Positions 27,257-32,200 of a stretch of 32,200 nt of DNA are shown in pieces; the stretch's first letter is position 1, and every line of letters starts with the position of its first letter. This DNA is from a virus, in the IMG/VR virus record IMGVR_UViG_3300042331_000061, positions 1 through 32,200 of that record. One strand, 5' to 3'. The position numbers and the translations under genes are program-made. The notes under the pieces were generated by a model that saw only the letters and a program-made list of their open reading frames with translations, was not told the origin of the DNA and ran no database searches.

Positions 27257-29662
27257 ATGGGAAAGATCAGCCAGCGTGAGCTTGACCTCGAGTCCTACGA
27301 GAGGGGTCGAAGCCGCTACTACCGCAACGTCCGAAGGGCGATGGACAAGGGGGTGGAGAGCGAGAGCAACTGGGGTGCCCGGATGGTCGAGAGCGCCATC
27401 CTGCCGTTCTCGGACCGCCTCAAGACCGTCATGGAGACCGACACCGGGGTAGGGGCGGTGCTCCTGAAGAGCCTCGGGCTGGCCCCCGAGGTCATGGCGA
27501 TGATCGCCTTCCAGAGCCTCCTCGACGGGTGCTCCAAGAACAAGACCTTCACCCGGGGCTGCATCGAGGCGGCCAAGGCGGTGCAGGCGGAGGCCATCGC
27601 CAAGCTCCTCCGCAAGGAGAGTCCCGAGAAGTTCGAGACCTACAACATGTGGATCCACCTCCGGGGGACCCAGCGCAAGTCCAAGGACATCAAGCGGATC
27701 GCCTCCTACACCCACCCCGAGATCGTCGAGAAGTTCGCCTGGACCGACGAGGAGTCCCTCAAGGCCGGCTACGTCCTCGCCATGACCGCCTGCGAGGCCA
27801 CGGGCCTCCTCGAGCGGGTGACCTACAAGCGGTCCGCACGGCACACCGTCGCCGCCCTGGCGATGACCAAGGAGGCATGGGCCTACGCCCACAAGGCGAT
27901 GCGCCACGCAGAGACCCTGCGCCCCGTCAAGCTGCCGATGGTCGTGCCTCCCCGCAAGTGGGTCAACCCGGACGACGGCGGCTACGAGCAAGGCCTCGGT
28001 GACTCCCTCGTCCGTGGTTCCTCCAAGGTCGCCAAGGCAAGCCACACGAAGGAGGCGATGCCCCTGGTCTATGACGCCATCAACGTCATCCAGCACACCC
28101 CCTTCCGGGTGAACCAAGGCGTCCTCGCGGCTGCCCTCGCGCTCATGGAGAGCCGTTCGCCCATCGGTGACCTCGACGTCCATGAGGAGACGCCGATGCC
28201 CGAGCGACCGCCCGAGGCTGACCTGAAGACCCGCAACCTCGACCAGTTCCTCACCCTGCGGCGCTACTACATGGACTGCACCCGGATTGCCGAGAACAAC
28301 CGGAGGATCTCCTCGCGCCGCCTCGGGGTGATCCAGACCATCAACCTCGCCGTGAAGTTCGCCTCGGAGAAGGACCTGCGGTTCTTCCACGCGGCTGCCC
28401 TCGACTTCCGTGGGAGGTTCTACTGCCAGGCCACGGGCCTCTCCCACCAAGGCAACGACCTCCAGCGGGGCCTCATCGAGTTCGGCCTCGGGCACCCCGT
28501 GCCGCCCAAGAGCGAAGCCATGCAGGCGTGGCTCCGTCACGGTGCCGCCGTGCTCGGTAGGAAGGGCACCCTCGAGGAACGTGCCGGCGTCATGGCATCC
28601 ATGATCCGCTCCGGGGAGATCGACGCCATCGCCAAGGACCCGCTCTCCACGGTCCACCTCTGGGGCAAGGCCGACGAGCCCTTCTCCTACCTGGCGTGGT
28701 GCCTCGACATGCCCTTGGTCCGCGCCGGCAAGCCATCGCACCTGATGGTCGCCGTGGACGGCAGCTGCAACGGCCTCCAGGTCCTCAGCCTCCTCCTGAA
28801 GGACGAGGTCGGTGCCGCCGCGGTCAACGTCATTCCCTCCGACCGCCCGAGCGACATCTACCAGATGGTCGCGGACCGGACGATGGACCGCATCCGGGAT
28901 GCGGCGAGGCTCGGGGAGAACTTCGCCCGCGAGTGGGAGGCACTCGGGGTCAGCCGCTCGATGGTGAAGCGCCCGGTCATGTGCTTGCCGTACTCGATCA
29001 GCCAGCGGTCAGCGATGCTCTACCTGAAGGAGGCGTACCTCGAGAACCACCGGGACGGCCCGTGGATGGACCCGAGCAAGCCCTGCGGGTTCCTCATCCG
29101 GAAGGTGTGGCCGAGCATCGGGGAGATCGTGGTGAAGGGCACCCAGTTCCTCGCTTGGGCACGGAAGGCAGGGCAGGTCATCGTCAATGCCGGCATCCAC
29201 CCCATGTGGGTGACCCCGGACGGCTTCACGGTGCAGCAGTCCTACTACTCCTACGAGCCCTCGAAGGTGAAGACCACCCTCGGGAAGCAGGCGCACATCT
29301 GGCAGATCCGGAACCAGACCGCACGGATCGACCGCAGGAAGCATGTCAACGGGATCGTCCCGAACCTCGTCCACAGCCTCGACGCCACGGCTGCACGGAT
29401 GACGGCGAGACGCCTGGTCAAGGCCAAGATCCCGGACATGGCGTTCGTCCACGACTCATACCTCGTCCACGCCGCGTTCCACCCGGTGCTTGCCCGTGAG
29501 CTGCGCGAGGCATGGATCGACACGTTCGAGGGTGACCCCCTGAAGGACTGGATGCGGCAGATCGAGGCGCAGCTTCCGAAGGGGTTCACGCTCCCGGAGC
29601 CCCCGGGCTACGGCAACCTCGACATCACGCAGCTGCGGAACTCGAAGTATTTCTTTGCTTGA
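27257..29662 (+). CDS. T7-type single-subunit RNA polymerase
   Basis: An 801-aa polymerase (T7, 883 aa), shorter in the N-terminal promoter-binding part. Seen motifs: DFRGRFY, then GNDLQRGLIEF; catalytic Asp in VDGSCNGLQ (about 501); Lys and Tyr of the O-helix in VKRPVMCLPYS (about 570 and 579); NGIVPNLVHSLDATA; and His-Asp of motif C in FVHDSYL (about 731-732). It ends KYFFA, comparable to the FAFA foot of the T7 enzyme. All catalytic residues are present. No strong ribosome site is visible before the ATG. It would transcribe middle and late genes from phage promoters I could not define. Confidence 0.96.
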   Translation: MGKISQRELDLESYERGRSRYYRNVRRAMDKGVESESNWGARMVESAILPFSDRLKTVMETDTGVGAVLLKSLGLAPEVMAMIAFQSLLDGCSKNKTFTRGCIEAAKAVQAEAIAKLLRKESPEKFETYNMWIHLRGTQRKSKDIKRIASYTHPEIVEKFAWTDEESLKAGYVLAMTACEATGLLERVTYKRSARHTVAALAMTKEAWAYAHKAMRHAETLRPVKLPMVVPPRKWVNPDDGGYEQGLGDSLVRGSSKVAKASHTKEAMPLVYDAINVIQHTPFRVNQGVLAAALALMESRSPIGDLDVHEETPMPERPPEADLKTRNLDQFLTLRRYYMDCTRIAENNRRISSRRLGVIQTINLAVKFASEKDLRFFHAAALDFRGRFYCQATGLSHQGNDLQRGLIEFGLGHPVPPKSEAMQAWLRHGAAVLGRKGTLEERAGVMASMIRSGEIDAIAKDPLSTVHLWGKADEPFSYLAWCLDMPLVRAGKPSHLMVAVDGSCNGLQVLSLLLKDEVGAAAVNVIPSDRPSDIYQMVADRTMDRIRDAARLGENFAREWEALGVSRSMVKRPVMCLPYSISQRSAMLYLKEAYLENHRDGPWMDPSKPCGFLIRKVWPSIGEIVVKGTQFLAWARKAGQVIVNAGIHPMWVTPDGFTVQQSYYSYEPSKVKTTLGKQAHIWQIRNQTARIDRRKHVNGIVPNLVHSLDATAARMTARRLVKAKIPDMAFVHDSYLVHAAFHPVLARELREAWIDTFEGDPLKDWMRQIEAQLPKGFTLPEPPGYGNLDITQLRNSKYFFA

Positions 29663-29676
29663 CCCAATGTCACGGA

Positions 29677-29704
29677 TTGCGGACACTCAACCAAGCGGTA
29701 CAAT
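29677..29704 (+). promoter_or_regulatory. Sigma70-like promoter before the SSB gene
   Basis: TTGCGG, a 16-bp spacer, then TACAAT, lying 36 nt before the SSB start with AAGGAAGGAAGGAA as ribosome site. Could instead be, or overlap, a promoter for the phage polymerase; the bases CGGACACT here recur at 19354. Confidence 0.45.
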
Positions 29705-29740
29705 GGGAAACATCCCCCAACCAAGGAAGGAAGGAACAGA

Positions 29741-30376
29741 ATGAAGAGAGCATTTCAGCAGGTCACGACCCCAGCAGGCATCCTCCAGTACCCGGCGCTC
29801 ATTGAGCCGGACACCCGGTTCGACGCCTCCGGGGTCTTCAAGACCAACATCGTGATCCCCGCCGGCGAGGGAGCCGACGACCTCGAGGAGACCCTGATGA
29901 ACGCCCGGACCGCATGGCTTTCCTCATGCGCCAAGGAGTCCGGCGGCAAGAAGGTCAAGGTCAACGAGGCGCTCCCCTGCACCCGGGACGACGAGAACAA
30001 CCTGGTCGTCAAGGCCAAGCTCCCGTTCCAGGTGAACACCAAGAGCGGCAAGAGCTGGCAGCAGAAGCCCGCGCTGTTCGACGCCAAGGGTCAGAAGGTT
30101 GACACGACCAACCTCCGGATCGGCAGCGGCACCCGTGCCCGCCTCGCGCTCGAGATCAGCACCTACAACCAGCCGGCGACCGGGGCCGGGATCAGCCTCC
30201 GCCTGCGCGGGGTGCAGCTCATCGAGGTCGTGGAGCCCAAGGGCAGCAGCGCCGGCGACTTCGGGTTCGGCACCGAGGATGGGTTCGTCTCGGAGACCTT
30301 CGACAACTTCGAGGATGACCCCAAGCCGGTCAAGGCCGCTGCGGGTGGCAAGAAGGTCAAGGCCCAGGACTTCTGA
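29741..30376 (+). CDS. Single-stranded DNA-binding protein (T7 gp2.5-like)
   Basis: A 211-aa protein (T7 gp2.5, 232 aa) in the gp2.5 position behind the polymerase. The OB-fold region runs from about TPAGILQYPALIEPDTRF to GISLRLRGVQLIEVVE. The acidic stretch (SETFDNFEDDP) is followed by a basic tail ending DF; T7 gp2.5 also ends in Phe, which contacts the replication proteins. The strong ribosome site fits the large amounts needed. Its stop overlaps the next ATG by one base. Confidence 0.9.
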   Translation: MKRAFQQVTTPAGILQYPALIEPDTRFDASGVFKTNIVIPAGEGADDLEETLMNARTAWLSSCAKESGGKKVKVNEALPCTRDDENNLVVKAKLPFQVNTKSGKSWQQKPALFDAKGQKVDTTNLRIGSGTRARLALEISTYNQPATGAGISLRLRGVQLIEVVEPKGSSAGDFGFGTEDGFVSETFDNFEDDPKPVKAAAGGKKVKAQDF

Positions 30377-30759
30377 TGCCCAACAACCGGGAGCGAGGGA
30401 AGCGCGGGGAGCGGGATGCCCGGGATGCGATACGCAAGTGCTGGGGAATCCAGTCTGCGTACCGGGCAGCCCAATCCTCCGGTTCCCTCTCCGCTGACCT
30501 CGGAGGCACCGGAGACATCCATTGCGAGGTGAAGCTCAGGAAGTCCATCGCGGTCTACGACTTCATCGAGCAGGCAATCCGCGACTGCAAGAACAAGGTT
30601 CCCGTCGTGCTGATGCGCCGGGACAGGAGCGACTGGCTCCTGATGATGAGGCTCGAGGACACACAAAGGTTCATCCATGCACTACAGCAACTCCTACAAG
30701 ACCGTCCTGAACCCGCAGCTCGTCCCAGCCGACCCGGAGAAGCCGACGTTCTCGGTTGA
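30376..30759 (+). CDS. Resolvase-like PD-(D/E)xK endonuclease
   Basis: A 127-aa protein. Motif order: RERGKRGERDARDAIRKCWG, then SSGSLSADLGGTGDIHCEVK, where Asp of the GGTGD block and Glu-x-Lys of CEVK form the nuclease core, followed by AVYDFIEQAIRDCKNKVPVV. This resembles Holliday-junction-resolvase-type phage nucleases more than T7 endonuclease I, whose slot it occupies between SSB and primase. It would clear branched replication intermediates before packaging. The last 27 codons overlap the next gene. Confidence 0.82.
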   Translation: MPNNRERGKRGERDARDAIRKCWGIQSAYRAAQSSGSLSADLGGTGDIHCEVKLRKSIAVYDFIEQAIRDCKNKVPVVLMRRDRSDWLLMMRLEDTQRFIHALQQLLQDRPEPAARPSRPGEADVLG

Positions 30760-30937
30760 CGGGGACTCCCTGGTCATCACCTCGGGCGACATCCGGATGA
30801 CCCTGACGAACAGCGAAGCCTGCTCCCTGAGCTCCTTCATCGAGCGTCACCTCGGGAAGTCCTGGTTCAACTCGTTCCTGCACAAGACCGAGACTCCGAC
30901 TCCAAAGTCAACCCGCTGCTACGCGGTGGAGGCATGA
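30677..30937 (+). CDS. Unknown 86-aa protein
   Basis: ATG with AAAGG 9 nt upstream, inside the nuclease gene (83-nt overlap). The central part (FSVDGDSLVITSGDIRMTLT) is beta-rich and followed by ACSLSSFIERHLGKSWFN. Function unknown. Coupled to the next gene, whose GTG directly follows this stop. Confidence 0.65.
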   Translation: MHYSNSYKTVLNPQLVPADPEKPTFSVDGDSLVITSGDIRMTLTNSEACSLSSFIERHLGKSWFNSFLHKTETPTPKSTRCYAVEA

Positions 30938-31192
30938 GTGAAGGTCAAGTACGACGGGCAAGGAACGCTCGTCACCGTCTCCTTCTACATGCGTGAGGAA
31001 GACCACCCCTGGGATGCCGGGGTGACGATCCGGAGGACTCGGGCAGGGAAGCCTGGGGTCGGATCGAAGGTGGACGAGAAGTGGCTTCCGGTCCGCAGGT
31101 CGGACGCGATTGACCTCTTGCCCCTCATGGGGCAGAACGTCAACGCCGTCTGGTCCCACGGCGAGGCAACCGCAGTCGTCTTCACCGCATGA
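30938..31192 (+). CDS. Unknown 84-aa protein
   Basis: The GTG start follows the upstream TGA without a gap. The protein is basic and beta-rich (KVKYDGQGTLVTVSFYMREE; VDEKWLPVRRSDAIDLLPLM). No recognised domain. Its stop overlaps the primase-helicase start (ATGA). Confidence 0.65.
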   Translation: MKVKYDGQGTLVTVSFYMREEDHPWDAGVTIRRTRAGKPGVGSKVDEKWLPVRRSDAIDLLPLMGQNVNAVWSHGEATAVVFTA

Positions 31193-32200
31193 CGGAGTCG
31201 TCTCGCTTCATCCGCCATGAGCCTTGCCCGAGCTGTGGATCGAGGAACAACCTCGCCCGCTACTCGGACGGCCATGCCTACTGCTTCGGGTGCCAGCACC
31301 ATGAGCGGGGCGAGGGTGTTGAACCGCAGCAGGAGAGAGTAGGAAGGATCCCAGGGATGATCGAAGTGGAATACGCAGCCCTCGAGAAGCGTGGGCTGAC
31401 CGAGGAGACCTGCCGGCTCTGGAACTACGGCATCGGGGAGCACCACGGGAACCCCGTGCAGGTCGCGCTCTACCGGGATGCCTCTGGAGAGGTCGTGGCG
31501 CAGAAGCTCCGCACCGCGGACAAGCAGTTCAGGATCCTCGGGGATGCCTCGCGGATGGTCCTGTTCGGCCAGCACCGATTCTCCGGGCAGGGCCGGATGG
31601 TCGTGGTGACCGAGGGCGAGATCGACGCCATGAGCCTGAGCCAGGTGCAGGAGCACAAGTGGCCCGTGGTCAGCGTCCCCAACGGTGCCCAGTCGGCACC
31701 CAAGGCCATCGCCAAGAGCCTCGACTGGCTCGAAGGATTCGACCGCGTGGTCTTCGCGTTCGACATGGACGAGCCCGGGCAGAAGGCGGCGAAGGAGTGC
31801 GCCAAGGTCCTCAGCCCCGGCAAGGCGTTCATCGCGCAACTGCCTGCCAAGGATGCCAACGACTGCATCCGAAGCGGCAAGGCGAAGGAGCTGGTGAACG
31901 CCACCTGGATCGCCCCCGCCTACCGCCCGGACGGCATCGTGGCGGCACAGGACATCTGGGAACGCATCGAGTCCTTCGACGCATCCCCGGGCATCGCCTA
32001 CCCCTGGGCACCCCTGACCCAGATGCTCCACGGGATCCGCCCGGGTGAGCTCGTCACGGTCACCGCAGGGACCGGGGTGGGCAAGAGCCAGTTCTGCCGT
32101 GAGCTGGCCTACCACCTCATCAAGAGCGGAACCCCGGTCGGCTACATCGCCCTCGAGGAATCCGTGGCCCGGACCGCCATCGGCCTGATGAGCCTCGAGG
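31189..32200 (+). CDS. Primase-helicase (T7 gp4-like), C-terminus cut by window edge
   Basis: An open frame of 337 codons continues past the right edge. Domains in order: a zinc ribbon with Cys 13, 16, 32 and 35 (CPSC, CFGC); a primase/Toprim domain with VTEGEIDAMS (about 140-148) and FDMDEPG (about 192-198); and the start of the RecA-like helicase with Walker A GTGVGKS (about 295-301). The full-length layout, including the zinc ribbon that reads the primer template, matches T7 gp4A. ATG overlaps the preceding stop. It unwinds DNA and makes primers for the phage polymerase, whose gene should follow outside the window. Confidence 0.95.
   Translation, partial: MTESSRFIRHEPCPSCGSRNNLARYSDGHAYCFGCQHHERGEGVEPQQERVGRIPGMIEVEYAALEKRGLTEETCRLWNYGIGEHHGNPVQVALYRDASGEVVAQKLRTADKQFRILGDASRMVLFGQHRFSGQGRMVVVTEGEIDAMSLSQVQEHKWPVVSVPNGAQSAPKAIAKSLDWLEGFDRVVFAFDMDEPGQKAAKECAKVLSPGKAFIAQLPAKDANDCIRSGKAKELVNATWIAPAYRPDGIVAAQDIWERIESFDASPGIAYPWAPLTQMLHGIRPGELVTVTAGTGVGKSQFCRELAYHLIKSGTPVGYIALEESVARTAIGLMSLE

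Noticed and set aside
27087-27452. Frame overlapping the start of the RNA polymerase gene
   Set aside because: Its second half is an out-of-frame shadow of the polymerase, and the first half lies in the attP arm region.
1-32200. CRISPR array or insertion sequence
   Set aside because: No regular repeat-spacer pattern and no transposase-like gene were seen; the repeats found are short control motifs or fibre-domain repeats.

Overview
The window is part of a high-GC, T7-like podophage genome (Autographiviridae-type, in the integrase-carrying style of cyanophage P-SSP7 and pelagiphage HTVC019P). The evidence is the order MCP - tail tubular A - tail tubular B - internal virion proteins (gp13/14/15/16-like) - tail fibre - TerS/TerL, together with a single-subunit T7-type RNA polymerase, a gp2.5-type SSB, a junction-resolvase-type nuclease and a gp4-type primase-helicase. 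Every gene I accept lies on the + strand. The host is bacterial and probably GC-rich; I cannot name it. Late genes come first and early genes second, so the window crosses the genome-end (or concatemer/circular) junction.

Layout: 1-280 holds the tail of an unknown small gene and a leader with hairpins. 281-18840 is the virion, packaging and fibre block: major capsid protein flanked by matched GAAA-loop hairpins, tail tube, ejection proteins, T7-type fibre, a holin/XhlA-like protein, both terminase subunits, and a five-FN3-domain fibre or adhesin followed by a conserved small gene. 18841-19678 has no credible gene but is full of inverted repeats. It is either the terminal-repeat/packaging region or a large structured RNA. 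19679-19963 encodes a small HExxH protein. 19964-20407 is a control region with a repeated CCCGTRGG motif, a strong hairpin and a good sigma70-like promoter. 20408-24030 is an accessory early operon of very small genes around an ArdC-type antirestriction protein, with translationally coupled GTGA junctions and repeated twin-hairpin leaders. After a terminator, 24159-25952 carries further small genes and a MarR-like winged-helix regulator that may be translated from a leaderless mRNA. 25955-27256 is the integration module: a tyrosine integrase, then an attP that copies the 5' half of a bacterial tRNA-Leu(CAA) up to the end of the anticodon loop, flanked by candidate arm sites. From 27257 the replication and middle genes run to the right edge.

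How they may work together (inference): host RNA polymerase reads the accessory genes first (antirestriction, unknown small proteins). The regulator and integrase would allow lysogeny at tRNA-Leu, and the phage polymerase would drive replication and virion genes. The strongest novel signals are the attP architecture, the hairpin-dense 840-bp gene-free stretch, and the twin-hairpin element whose stems change between copies while the loop sequence is kept. No endolysin, DNA polymerase, portal or scaffold is visible; they would lie outside the window.
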